NCBI GenBank assembly: GCA_019925105.1
Contig: JAHGAU010000024.1
Location: 682,001-746,000, forward strand
Source: Niebla homalea
Lineage: Eukaryota > Ascomycota > Lecanoromycetes > Lecanorales > Ramalinaceae
Reading direction: 5' to 3'
DNA length: 64,000 nt
This document shows positions 42,583-53,094 of the stretch, piece by piece; positions within the stretch are counted from its first letter, which is position 1, and every line of letters starts with the position of its first letter. The translations under genes and the position numbers were made by a program. The notes below the pieces were generated by a model. The model worked only from the letters and a program-made list of their open reading frames with translations, did not search any database and was not told the DNA's origin.

Positions 42583-44479
42583 GGTGGTGCTTTCCTCTCG
42601 TGTCAACGAGTGATGGGAAACGCTGTTCGCTGATTAGTATCTGTGCGGTTAATGACAGACCCAGGCTTGGAGGAGAACATGTGTCTTTCTTTCCATTAGC
42701 GAAGGATTGCCTGGCTTGTGAAAGTGGAGGATGGCTTGTGGCGATGCGAGGATGTTTTGAAATGATAAAACACTGGCTTCAAACGCTATCTTTTCAGTCG
42801 CACTGGAGTGAGAACCCTTCGCGGCGGCGGCCGCGGCGGAGTTGAAATGTAACTCTTCCATGCGGAACAGAACTTGTTGAGAATCCTCCGCTGCTGTCTG
42901 TCTATTCATACTCTCATTCTCACGCTCGTCTTCAAAATCTGTTTTGCAAAAGAACAAGGACAAAAAAGAATCCGACCGGACCAGCGCAGCATGCGGATTC
43001 AATGCTTCCCTTTGATCGTTCCTCCCCACCACGTCCATTTCCTCCATGCTCCAAGAGGAGGAGGAGAAGGAGGCAGAGTAAGGATCTGGCGCGAGGATCG
43101 CGCACAGAGCCCCAATCACCCATCCGAAAACCCCGTATGAAACAGCCAGTCCAGCGGTGGCCCTGGTCCGGTATCCTACCTACCCCAGCGCGCCCTCGCA
43201 GTAGGCCAACAACCCCAATCTGAACCCTGAAGAATCGTTCGAGCTCATTCGATAAAGATCGATGATCTATTATCGAAGGATCTTGTGAGAAACCACCACC
43301 ACATCTTCCTCCACCCTCGTCATCGCCATCAACCGCAGGGGAGGGGCGGCAGTCCCATCGCCAGGGCAGTAGTGGCCGCCACGACCACCTTATCCGCGCT
43401 TATCCGGCGTTGGGCATCATCCTGCGGCGAACGCCCAGGACAATTACAATACTCTGCTCCTCATCCCACATGGAGTTTGCCCCGACTGGCAGGCCAACGA
43501 GCCAGGCCAGCTGTCTCTGCAGACGTGTGTACAGCGAGGCCGTATCTCAACCGTGGAGATGCGGGCCTGCTAGGTATCACTACATCACCGGATACACGGG
43601 CGTTCCCGCCCTACACCAGTGCGGTCGCCAACGGGACGGCGCTCTGTGCGAGCTCCATATGTGGCCCTTGTCCGCTCAGACCGCGACAGCGGCTGGATCT
43701 CCGTCTGTTACTCCTCGTCCGGCGCCCGCAGTGACGGGAACTTCTTCCTCCTCCAAGGCCAGTGGGATCCACGGCTTGGTGCTGTCACGCGCTTGTAATC
43801 ATCTCCGGTGGATCCTTGCGCTTGGCAGTGTTGTGTCGATGATGAGGATAATCTGAGCATGGTCTTTCCCTTTACGAGGTGACAAGAAGCCAGATGCGCT
43901 CTTTGACATTCGTAGGTGGTAAAACTTCAAGCCGAGGGAAGCTCATCGTGTGACCTGCTGAAAAATTTTGGAGTACAGCCGGAAGCCCGTGAATTTATTA
44001 ATGAGTGGCCACGATCGGACATTGGTAATCTTACCGTGGAAGAAGCCTGCATGAATAATGTTGTTAAAAGTGGGGAGTATGAAGGTATAGCTGATGCGTG
44101 GCTGTTGCAACTTAAGGGAAGTTTGAAAGCTTCTTCTGGATGGAGCCTCGATAGGGGAGAAATGAAGGGTGTTGGCCTCTGGGCCTTGAATCGTGTTTAT
44201 TTATGAATCGCCGTACCGCATCTTCAAAGCGCAATTTGAGGGCTGGCAGAGGAATGGCTCGAAATCTTTCCGAAGCCTTCTTGGATGCCTACCTAGTAGG
44301 GAGGACGTCCATCCAACTTTCCGCTTCTTCTCTATAAAATGTCAGGAGTTGTTCTTCGTCCGTCATGTTTTCATTTGCGACTTGTTAGTGGGATTCCCAC
44401 GATGAGTGCCTCAGAAGTAGACCAATGAAAGACCAACGGCATGATCGTAAATCATCAGCAAGCCGAGAAATAAAGTGCG
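42583..44479. other. 1.9-kb region with gene-like composition but no intact gene
   Basis: 43240-43860 is GC-rich and codon-like in several frames (for example a plus frame 43285-43734 with no ATG start, and a frame with DNYNTLLLIPHGVCPDW), but each is broken by stops and I recognise no domain. A 96-codon plus frame at 43916-44206 is also unassigned. It may be a decayed gene or a multi-intron gene I cannot resolve. Confidence 0.35.
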
Positions 44480-45314
44480 ATGAATGGTGATGGCGGTGTG
44501 GATGATGGCGATAAAGGTGCAAGTTGGGTGCAGCCGGATCATCAGTATCAAGGCCACCTGGGAGCATGGCCTGATTCGGCGTTGCGGATGTCCAAGGCGA
44601 GAACGTTCCTTGCACTCGCAGCCAGTGGGTGTTTGATCTTGGCGATTGTGGCCGCGGCGGAGGGGAGAGTATTGCGACGAACATGAGGCATCGGATCGAT
44701 GAGTAAGTTGTGATTGTGAATACCTTTCCTGGTTCCATCGCGATTGAAGTGGAAATTGGCGATTCACATTGAAACGAGAGAGTTCTGTGTATGCTTAACC
44801 AGCAGTCGCTAAGGTTGATGCCGACTTCAGGCTCAGCTGGGAGGTGGCCTCATGCAGTCAAAGTCTGGAGAGCTGCGATCAGCTCCTCTGTTCCAATTCC
44901 ACCGGCAACATGACCGCTGTCGCGCCCACCCCCGACTGCACCGAACTTTGATCTCCCTACAAAGCCACCAGCTACTACAATTCCAGCACCGGTGGTGAGG
45001 GTGCCACCTTCCTCCTGTATTGCGGCATGGACTGGCCCACACACAAGAAGCCAAAGCCCGCAGACACCATGACGGTCTGGGTGCGCCCTTTCCAAGTCTG
45101 CATCAACGCGTGCGTGAGTTACGGGGCTGGGAAAAGCGTCCACCACTACGGTGGGTGCAGTTGGGTAACCTATCTTGAAGGTCATAATAAGGATTTTGAT
45201 CAGCTCAGGGGCAATTGCAATTTGCGGCCGGATTCCATTGAGAGGCAGACGTTCAGGAATATGCTGGGGAGGGAGAGTGCAGTGTTGAATGGGGCAACCG
45301 GACGTGGTGTTTAG
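44480..45314 (+). pseudogene. probable broken gene for a membrane-anchored Cys-rich (apple-like) protein
   Basis: Exon 1 from ATG 44480 encodes a polar cytosolic part and a signal-anchor helix (RTFLALAASGCLILAIVAA). After a likely intron, a frame from about 44830 reads SWEVASCSQSLESCDQLLCS and TPDCTEL, then meets TGA at 44949-44951. The same frame then stays open to 45314 with KATSYYNSSTGGEGATFLLYC, CINACVSY, GGCSW and GNCNL. The layout (TM anchor, then Gly-x-Phe-x-x-x-Cys, CxxxC, Cys) matches a common Pezizomycotina family of single-pass proteins with an apple/PAN-like extracellular fold. No GT-AG intron in phase removes the TGA, so a nonsense change is the simplest reading. An assembly error is also possible. 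Confidence 0.5.
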
Positions 45315-45485
45315 TAAGGCACCATGACGAGCTTTGTAGCTGGGTTCGGAGGGTAGCAATGGATCTTGTGAGGCATCAAGATGTTGTCCGAAATGTGAGC
45401 ATTAGTAGCGACATTGGACCAACCTCTGACGACCCTAGGTAGTATTTCATTCCCGCCAAGTCTGGCTTTCTCCGGATTTCGTGCT

Positions 45486-48119
45486 TCATCCGTCCTCGTT
45501 TCCCCCAAATCGTCCCCTGAAGCTGCCGACATCTCTCTTGAAGAACTTGCCAATGCTCCGCAGGTTCTCGTTCAGATTGCCAGCGGTCAGCCTTTCATGG
45601 ATGTCCGGGCTCAAAGCCCTCCGATTTGTAGGCGGGGGTGGGCTTCCCAGTCGAGACTCTGCTGGTGTGCCAGAAGTGGAGCTTAAAGCAGGTGTACCGA
45701 AGCGATCGACCCCATCTCTCGCAGCGGTCATTAATGCGCTACCGAATGTGGTAGGGTCAAATCGGCCTGGGAGGTTGGACGTGCTGAGGCTGGCTGTTGC
45801 ATGGGACAGTGAACCGATGCCCGGGCCAAGATGCGTGGTGGCGTTGTTGCTACTGCTCGCCGTAGCGGTGGTGTTAATGGGGGATAGTATCGGAGAAGAC
45901 TGTTGCAAGTTTTCGTTTCGGGGGCTAGAGCGGTGAGCTTGGAAGAGCTCGATCAGGTGAGATTGGTCTGCTTTCTTAAGACCTTTGAGATCCAGGATTT
46001 TGCGGAAGTTGGTGTCGGATTTGTCGGCGACGTGAATCAAGTAGGCCTGCACGAGAGCTTCAGGGGGGGAGGGTCGTACTTGGAGTGTTTTAAGGATAGG
46101 GTCAATGCGTGAGGTGGATTGCGAGACACGCTTGAGATAGCTTGATGAAGGGGGTTGCTTATTAGCAGGATTAGTGAGAGTCAAGAGTTTCTCAAAAAAT
46201 TGTTTGAGGGTGTATATGTCGAGAAGCATCTGCTTGAGGGTCAGTAACGACAAACCCTTCAGGTCAACGGATGCCGTGGAGCTATGTACCTGCTCTGCAC
46301 CAACTTCCGAGATGGGTTTGCATTGGAAAATGTTTGCCAGATAGGCACTACAAGTTGAATCCACCAGATTATCGCAGAATGCTCTTGCGTACTGCTGCTT
46401 GTGAAGCAAGCCTAGGATCTCGCTTGCCCGGCTATGCATTTTGCGTATCATTTCAGATACATACGAGCTCTGGTCAGATACGTTCTCCATCTTGCTCCAG
46501 CCGACGTTTCGCATCTCTCGCAAAGTGGGCTCGATGTCGATCTCTACCCGCCTGACCAAGGCTCGTACTGTAGCAGCTGCAATACCCATGAAAGCTTCTC
46601 CTTGGTTTTGCAACTCGATTTGTGATTTGAACTCAGGGTCAATCCGACTTTTGATCTTCTCCTCCAGTTGCACGCTTGTATTGTAGCAGTAGTCGGCTGT
46701 GTTCAGTACGAGGATCATATCCTCAATGTTAGGCACTTTTGATGGTGTCTGGCCCGTCGGTCGCTCCGACAAATGCAACCACAGAACTTGCTGTGCGTAT
46801 TGATCTAGATACTTGGCGTATACTTTGGTAAGCTCCACAAGCCTCGCGCCCGGGGAGAGCCGGGCACATTGAGAAAGGGTCAACCTGTAGAAATTGAAGA
46901 GCTCTATTGAGGATCCAGCAACCATTTGGGCGCTAAAATCCTCATCCGTGGGGTGGAGTGGCTCCTGCTTGTATTTTGGTATCAGCTTCGAAAGCTGCTT
47001 ATCTTGTGCTTCGACCCATATGTTCAGATGAGGCTCAAAAGCCTCCGAGATGGCGTGGCTGAAAACCGTAGGCTTTTCGTCTGCAGAGCTCACAGTGTCC
47101 ATGGAGGCCCGAGCAGAGTTGGAGAACCTCTGTTCTAATGCATGCTCGAAGTCAAGAGTATCTTGGAGACATTTGAGTAGGAGATCGACATCTATTGTCT
47201 GCCCGTCTGCTCTCCGTGAAGATCGCGATAGGATGCCTTTGAAGTCTTCACGCGTACCCTCACAGAAGGCGTTGGCTAGCAACTCGTTCACACGCCACAT
47301 AGGAGGGAAAAGGGCAGCGTGCTCGTTGTCGTAAGTCTTCAGCATTCTCTTGAACCATGAATACCTCATCGAGATGTTCTCCAACGATCCTGCCTCCTCA
47401 CTGCCACGAAACAGCTGTCTGTACTCCCGCAACTGAGTGTTACAATACCAGGTCGTCAGCCGAGACCTCGCATTATCTCCCAACGCATCCATGACTGAGC
47501 AGGCTTCAGCTAGCACAGCTCTTCTCTGGCCAACTTCTCCCTTCGCAAAAGCGATTTCGAAATCTTCGCAAACTTGTTCGAGCAGTTCTCTCTGCAAGTC
47601 CGAAACATTTCGGCTCAGCGTAGCGATCTGGTCAATTGAGCGGTAGGACTTGAAATGCGCCATCAACTGAATGACAGCTTGCAGCAGCTGCGCACATTCC
47701 CTGTATTGTCTAGATGTGCTCAGGTCTCTCAGCTGTTCATAAGCTGTTGTCAACATCTGCAACCTCTTCAAGGCCGTCATGGACAACGTAAGGTTCTTCT
47801 TTGTGTTGTCAAGCCGCTTGATGTCCGCCGTCATCTCTGTGATCGCCTCCTCCGTCTCGATCGCTCGCTGCCTAACACCATCCACCTTCTGGAATAATTC
47901 TGCAAGGTCATCCTTGGCGGTTTTAATGCAGTCGACACTGTCACTGTCGGACATGGACTGCTGCCGTACTGCTGCAGCGATCTCCTGATCAATGCCATTT
48001 TGGTAGGTGCGCAATGCAGACGAGGTCTTTGCAACAGAGGAGAGCGTCGATGGACTTGCAAATAGGGCATTGAGGTGTTCAATGGGGTCATATTCGGCTG
48101 GAAAGGTGTTAATCGAATC
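45486..48119 (-). CDS. VPS53: VPS53, GARP complex subunit
   Basis: GARP tethering subunit at the trans-Golgi for endosome-to-TGN retrograde vesicles. The open frame from the acceptor at 48119 begins DSINTFPAEYDPIEHLNALF, the conserved Vps53 N-terminus, and continues about 875 codons without an intron. The coiled-coil region IKRLDNTKKNLTLSMTALKRLQMLTTAYEQLR is strongly diagnostic. Helical-rod sequence follows, then a Ser/Asn/Thr-rich tail ending IGKFFKRDVGSFRGRFGGNEDG. The first exon with the start codon lies upstream of 48122 and is not resolved: candidate ATGs at 48195 and 48182 do not join in phase through a good donor. The frame has no ATG before the conserved block, so translation must begin in that exon. 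Confidence 0.9.
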   Translation of the reverse strand, partial: DSINTFPAEYDPIEHLNALFASPSTLSSVAKTSSALRTYQNGIDQEIAAAVRQQSMSDSDSVDCIKTAKDDLAELFQKVDGVRQRAIETEEAITEMTADIKRLDNTKKNLTLSMTALKRLQMLTTAYEQLRDLSTSRQYRECAQLLQAVIQLMAHFKSYRSIDQIATLSRNVSDLQRELLEQVCEDFEIAFAKGEVGQRRAVLAEACSVMDALGDNARSRLTTWYCNTQLREYRQLFRGSEEAGSLENISMRYSWFKRMLKTYDNEHAALFPPMWRVNELLANAFCEGTREDFKGILSRSSRRADGQTIDVDLLLKCLQDTLDFEHALEQRFSNSARASMDTVSSADEKPTVFSHAISEAFEPHLNIWVEAQDKQLSKLIPKYKQEPLHPTDEDFSAQMVAGSSIELFNFYRLTLSQCARLSPGARLVELTKVYAKYLDQYAQQVLWLHLSERPTGQTPSKVPNIEDMILVLNTADYCYNTSVQLEEKIKSRIDPEFKSQIELQNQGEAFMGIAAATVRALVRRVEIDIEPTLREMRNVGWSKMENVSDQSSYVSEMIRKMHSRASEILGLLHKQQYARAFCDNLVDSTCSAYLANIFQCKPISEVGAEQVHSSTASVDLKGLSLLTLKQMLLDIYTLKQFFEKLLTLTNPANKQPPSSSYLKRVSQSTSRIDPILKTLQVRPSPPEALVQAYLIHVADKSDTNFRKILDLKGLKKADQSHLIELFQAHRSSPRNENLQQSSPILSPINTTATASSSNNATTHLGPGIGSLSHATASLSTSNLPGRFDPTTFGSALMTAARDGVDRFGTPALSSTSGTPAESRLGSPPPPTNRRALSPDIHERLTAGNLNENLRSIGKFFKRDVGSFRGRFGGNEDG

Positions 48120-48481
48120 CTAAAGAAGCTATGGGAATCAGCATGCCTGTATCTAAAGAATTGAGACTTGGACTGTCTCCATTCAAAAGCGGCATGAAGG
48201 CAAGAAGACGCTATTTCACCTGCCTACAGAGGAGCCAGTGGCCAAATGTAATAGAGAGGTCTGGCAATGTGTTGATTAGATTTCAGGTCGTCGAAGTCCC
48301 CAAAATTCTTTGATATCACGTGACGACTCGTCATGCCAACATTGTGAATTCAATATATTAAAAAATATCTATTACAAGATATCGTCGTTAAATTATTCGT
48401 ATTAGAATTAGCATTTTTGAATCTGCAAGTATCACTGTGACACCGGGCGCCTCGCTCGAACAGACGCAGGCGACTACCAGG

Positions 48482-49357
48482 CTACTTCATTTCAATCGAT
48501 TCCGAGCCTGGCTCAAAGGCTCCCAACATGCTCCGTCTCTTCGGTCCACCTCGATCGTAGTCAAGACCTAACCGTCTAGCGGCCCACCCGCGAAACCAGA
48601 TCAAGCACCAGATGACTCCAAATATCACAATTGATGCTGCCAGTATGCCGAAACAGTAGCCGGCCACCTTTCCACTGCCTGTCGATGGGTCCAGAAAGTC
48701 ATATGGGTAGAAGCCATCGATCGCGTGTACCATGTATGCGAGAGAAAGATAGAGAGCCAAGACGAAAATCAGGAATGCCAGATGGAACAGCGCCGGTGGG
48801 TCCGTCCGAGTCAAGAAGATCTCTATCAGCGCGTAAAACGAATTAATGGCGTGTTGTGACACCTGCCGAATCCATAAGTGATTACGCTTCGCTCAAGGAT
48901 CGGCAAGGTTACTCACGTTGGACCAAGCTTCCTCTGTAACAGTAAACCACGGATCGCTATAGAGGACAGCCCAGAAGACAATTGTCACCAGTGGCGGGAA
49001 TGTGACCACTGAGGTATAGTAGATGGCATGAGCGGCCTGCAACTGCCTTGGCCACTCGCTCAACCAGCTTCTCCCTCGGATGGCATCTATCATTGCATGC
49101 AGTCCTGCGAAAAGGAAGTAGAAGGCCAGTCCAACGTATGTGAGGTTGGTGAAATAAGAGAACCAATGTCGCGCGTCGTTGGTGCGACCATGAGTGCAAT
49201 CCCAAGCGAGTATGAAGAAGATGGTGACAAAGCTGTAGAGAGAAATTACCAGACGGAGGATCGAAAGTAAGAGAGGTGATAATATTATAGAAGTCGTGAA
49301 GCGATTCGAAGGGTCAAAGGGTTGGGAGACGCCCAGTAGATGATAGATGCGTGACAT
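48482..49357 (-). CDS. polytopic membrane protein, FAR-17a/AIG1-like
   Basis: The two exons are 49357-48917 and 48862-48482, giving 273 residues. Six or so hydrophobic helices: FTTSIILSPLLLSILRLVISL, WFSYFTNLTYVGLAFYFLF, AIYYTSVVTFPPLVTIVFWAVL, FHLAFLIFVLALYLSLAYMV and KVAGYCFGILAASIVIFGVIW. Conserved-looking polar positions include FTNLTY, SNVSQHAINS (spanning the joint), EIFLTRT and GFYPYDFLD, which resemble the layout of AIG1/ADTRP-type threonine hydrolases. It ends in a charged cytosolic tail. Family assignment is tentative; enzymatic activity is unproven. Introns and acceptor are consensus. Confidence 0.65.
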
Positions 49358-50190
49358 CTTGTAGAGACTAGCTTCACTGCAATTTATCCGATATAAGAAG
49401 GATCAGACGGGGTAGACCATATGATGATTTCGACAAATATGCTGTCTCCCAGCGATTGTAAGGGGCACGACGGTGGGTGAATAGATTGAGTCAAAATAAG
49501 ACGAGTACATTTTTCAAACATCGATTTCAACCTCTTCTAGCATGGCCATGCCGTCCATCGCTGCAGACCGCTGGCGACGTGTCCACAACCACCGCTGGAT
49601 AATTAAATCCTTTGGGATTTTCGACTGAGGCTGTGGAGCAATCCCTGTCTCGGATGACGGAGGGGCCGCGGGCATCAAGGTTGAGGCAGGAACCTAGAGC
49701 GGATGAGGTCAAGTGTGGGTGTTCATTGAATCTTGATATAATCTTGTCTCAATTCAAAATGCTCGGCAATGTAAATAGAACAATAGATCACAGCCGCAAT
49801 TATAACGGGCTTCGCGATGGATGAGATGGCATGTCCCAATTGCAAATATTATTGAAATTGTCCAGTGTCACCTGCAGGGTTTTCTCTAGACAGTCTTGAT
49901 GGAAAGACGCTTTTTAAAATGCGGGACACACAATCAATCAGGCTTCAACATACTTGGCCGCTGTCTTCGAGGACCCAAATTTCGATCCTACACTTGACCG
50001 GTGAAGTGCCCAATATTGGGAGTATAGTGGCAGTCGAAGGGGGGGGCCGTGGGGTGGCACCCAAATTAGCATTCGCTCTTACTGAGCAGCACAGATTGAT
50101 ACGAGAGCACCTCAATCATGTCTGGGCAGCATCGAGCAATTTCGATAACTTGTTCGAAATACGCTTGAGAGAAAATAGGCACGATGGCTC
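49358..50190. other. intergenic
   Basis: 833 bp. A plus frame (49865-50197) is unassigned and overlaps the 3' end of the secreted-protein gene. No supported gene. Confidence 0.35.
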
Positions 50191-50829
50191 TCATTGATTC
50201 TGCTCCGCCTGCTTACATGGTCCATCATGCAAAACGATGTGCGCGGGTATCTCGTTGTTGGCGGTAGGTATTTGAAGAGCGACGGTTTCTTGGTTGCTTG
50301 GGTAATTGGTGATATGTCCAAGCGTACTGACATTAGCCGTGTCAGCAGCGAGCACGAGGCCACGTCTGCCTCCTGGAACTGATGCGATCTGGGTCGAATT
50401 TGGCAAGGAGATAACAGCTTCACCGCCGATGAAAGCTACCCATCTGGACAAAGAATGAGCTTTGACTTGATTTGATCCCATCAATCCGAAAGTTGAGTAC
50501 ATGACGACAACAGTGGACTTGTTGGAAAATGTGGAGTGGGGGAGGGATACTCACTGCACAACTGGCGCGTTATGCAATCCTCCATTGAATTCTGCCGGAA
50601 GGAGACCATAGCTCATTGCGCCTGTCTTGCCCAGCTGTGCAAACAAAGAACCGGCGGTTCCTGGCGTGGCAGAGGCATTGAGGGGGGCATCTAACTGCCA
50701 GCATTCGAGAGTAGATTCTTTCTGCGCATTGGCAGAAATCGTAGTTATATTTAAGGCATTGGGACCGGTCGCCGCAGCTGCTGCCAAGGTGATGACCCCA
50801 AGGAGCAGGAAGATAAAGGTCAGGAACAT
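50191..50829 (-). CDS. small secreted hypothetical protein
   Basis: The two exons are 50829-50555 and 50443-50191, giving 175 residues. MFLTFIFLLLGVITLAAAAATG is a strong signal peptide. The mature part has CWQLDAPLNASATPGTAG, LFAQLGKTGAMSYGLLPAEFNGGLHNAP, WVAFIGGEAVISLPNSTQ and HITNYPSNQETVALQIPTANN, with two Cys and several N-glycosylation sequons (NAS, NST, NVS). The order is reminiscent of fungal extracellular beta-sandwich proteins of unknown function. It has no TM segment beyond the signal and no GPI tail. No known effector or toxin family recognised. The intron has a GTGAGT donor and a CAG acceptor in phase. Confidence 0.7.
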
Positions 50830-51699
50830 TGTTACGAATATGCGGTTGATGCGCTGGATGGCTTGCCAATGATATTACTGGTCACTTTGGTTGGTGCGCT
50901 GCGGTGAAGTAAAGGGCGAACAGAATGCACAAATAAGCGTGGAGGCACCAGCAAGTTCAAGTATAGTAACTAAGGTAGTATCACCAACAACACCCTTAGT
51001 AGATGCATTGCCATTCTCAAGTCTCAACACAAGAGGTGCGCTAATTGGGGGGGAAATGACAGTGAGCTGCTTGAACAACGTCACGCATGACGCTGTGTTC
51101 AAAGTTTCGTCGTACGCTTATACTTAATACTATCTAGCCTGAACGCGAAGGAGCTGGTGGAGGTTAAAGGGTTTCAGCTGCCAAGATTTTCCTTCATCAC
51201 AGACGAAATTGGGACTATCAGTGTGTCTCAGCGGGCAAGCCCCTACAGTCCCGCCCGCAGCCGTCGCTCAATCTCTTGTAGCGGCTGAACGACCCCGCAG
51301 TTTGTGCCCTGAATGCGATTTAATCAGGTCTTACAATTCAACGACCGACTTAGGAGTGTCTCATACTTGATATGCATGACAGATATTCACGCTCTCCAAT
51401 GACAGACCCAGTTCATTGGGGGGCGGGTAGCCCTATGCGGTGAGATGCTGGCTCTGCGCTTCGAGTATTCCTAAAGTGCTGCTTTTCTTCCTTGGATTGG
51501 GCATGTGCTATTTCTGCATGCTATTCTGCATGAAGAGGCAGCGGTACCTCTAAGGTACCTTGACGACATGTCCGGATCAAGTGGCGCCAGTCCTTCGATC
51601 GATATCATTTCTGTCAGACCCTTTCACACTCTTTTTCAGTCCTTTTCAGCTTTGCGCGTTTGACATTTTTTCCTGGAGAAGAGCTGTTGCATCGCAATC
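50830..51699. promoter_or_regulatory. divergent intergenic region, secreted protein / rhodopsin-like gene
   Basis: 870 bp between divergent starts. Short frames near 50875-51127 on both strands are unassigned. The 100 bp before 51700 are T/C-rich (CCTTTTCAG-type), a usual fungal core promoter. Confidence 0.35.
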
Positions 51700-53094
51700 A
51701 TGACGTCAGCGAGGTCAGATTCTACCCCGGCAATGCCAGCTCCACATGGTCAGCACTCACAGCTCGTCAACCCGCCGTCAAAGAATTACCCGGTTATAAT
51801 CTGTCTCGTCCTCGCCGTCGTACTCTCCGCCGTGATGGTCGCTGTACGCATATATACGAGGCAACGCATCACCCGCAAGCTCTGGTGGGACGACTGTGAG
51901 CCCTACCACTGCAACCATATGGGCAACCATGTAGCTGCCGACCTGATCATACTAATGCCACCGCAGGGACGTGTATCCTCGGCTGGATATTTCTTGTTGC
52001 GATGGCAGCCCTACTACTCGACAGCCTGAATTATGGAGGCGGTAGCGATTTGTGGAACGTTTCCGAAGCGAAATACGCAAAGTTTAAAGATGTGAGCTGG
52101 CCGACGACAGACATCTTGCCCCTTATTCAAAGCTCACTGATCATTTCATAGCAATTCCATGATGTCGAAATTGTCGCTCGTGTGGGCATGTTCTTTACCA
52201 AGGCGTCAATTCTGCTTTTCTATCAACGACTTTTCATTCCTTCAGGTGTACGCTGGACCTCGATCTGGTGGTCCATCTGGTTTGTGTTCTGGTGGAACCT
52301 CCTCTACGCTATTGCTCTAGTACTCACTGTCGCTGTCGAATGCGTCGGCAAAGACGACATCGTCGCTGCAGGAGGCCAATGCGTCAACGAGTACGCAGTA
52401 CTCATCGGCGCGAGCGTCATCAATATCACGACCGACCTGATGATTCTGGTTATCCCGATCGCCGCCATTTGGGGTCTGCATATGCCAGCTACGAAGAAGT
52501 GGCGATTGTCGGCAATCTTCGCTGTTGGGGCGCTGTAAGTCTGAGATCTTTATACAGATCGCCTAGCTTGCATTATCATGACAATGACGCTGATGGTCCT
52601 GTCCCTAAAGTGGTGTAGCCGCCAGCGTTGCCCGTCTAGCGTATCAGGTACCCGAAGCCAAGAAGCCGAATCAGACGATTATAGTCATGATCCTCTCTTT
52701 AATGAAGTAAGTCGTATGATATCGCTAGCCTTCTGCACCAATCGACTGACCAGTGCTTCCTCCTCGTAGCACTGCTGAACAATTCATCGGCATCGTCGTC
52801 TCCTGCATGCCTATACTTCCCGCCTTCTACCGCCACATGACCTCTCAGCATCCGTCACTCAAATACTCTGGTTCAAGCGGCCTCAAGGAAAAGGTGATGT
52901 CCAGTGTACTTAACCGTCACCTCGGCCGCCCCAAGCCTTCGGCGCCTCAGCACCCCAAAGACCCCTACCCGATCGAGAGCACCAGAGGCTACACGGAGCT
53001 AAACGAGTGCCAGACGGGATTACCGCCAATGCTAAGCCAGGGTCAGATCGTCAGAGATGTGGAGATGAGCGTGATTAGTCAGCCTAGAGGGTGA
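51700..53094 (+). CDS. fungal rhodopsin-like seven-TM membrane protein (PTH11/SAT4-related)
   Basis: The five exons are 51700-51895, 51967-52091, 52152-52534, 52611-52706 and 52770-53094, giving 374 residues. Seven hydrophobic segments begin with VIICLVLAVVLSAVMVAVRIYTRQRI, followed by the family signature LWWDDWTCILGWI and later FTKASILLFYQRLF, CVNEYAVLIGASVINITTDLMILVIPI and ASVARLAYQV. These match the fungal rhodopsin-like domain shared by PTH11-type receptors. There is no N-terminal CFEM domain. The C-terminus is a cytosolic tail with Pro-rich and acidic stretches. Ligand unknown. Confidence 0.88.
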
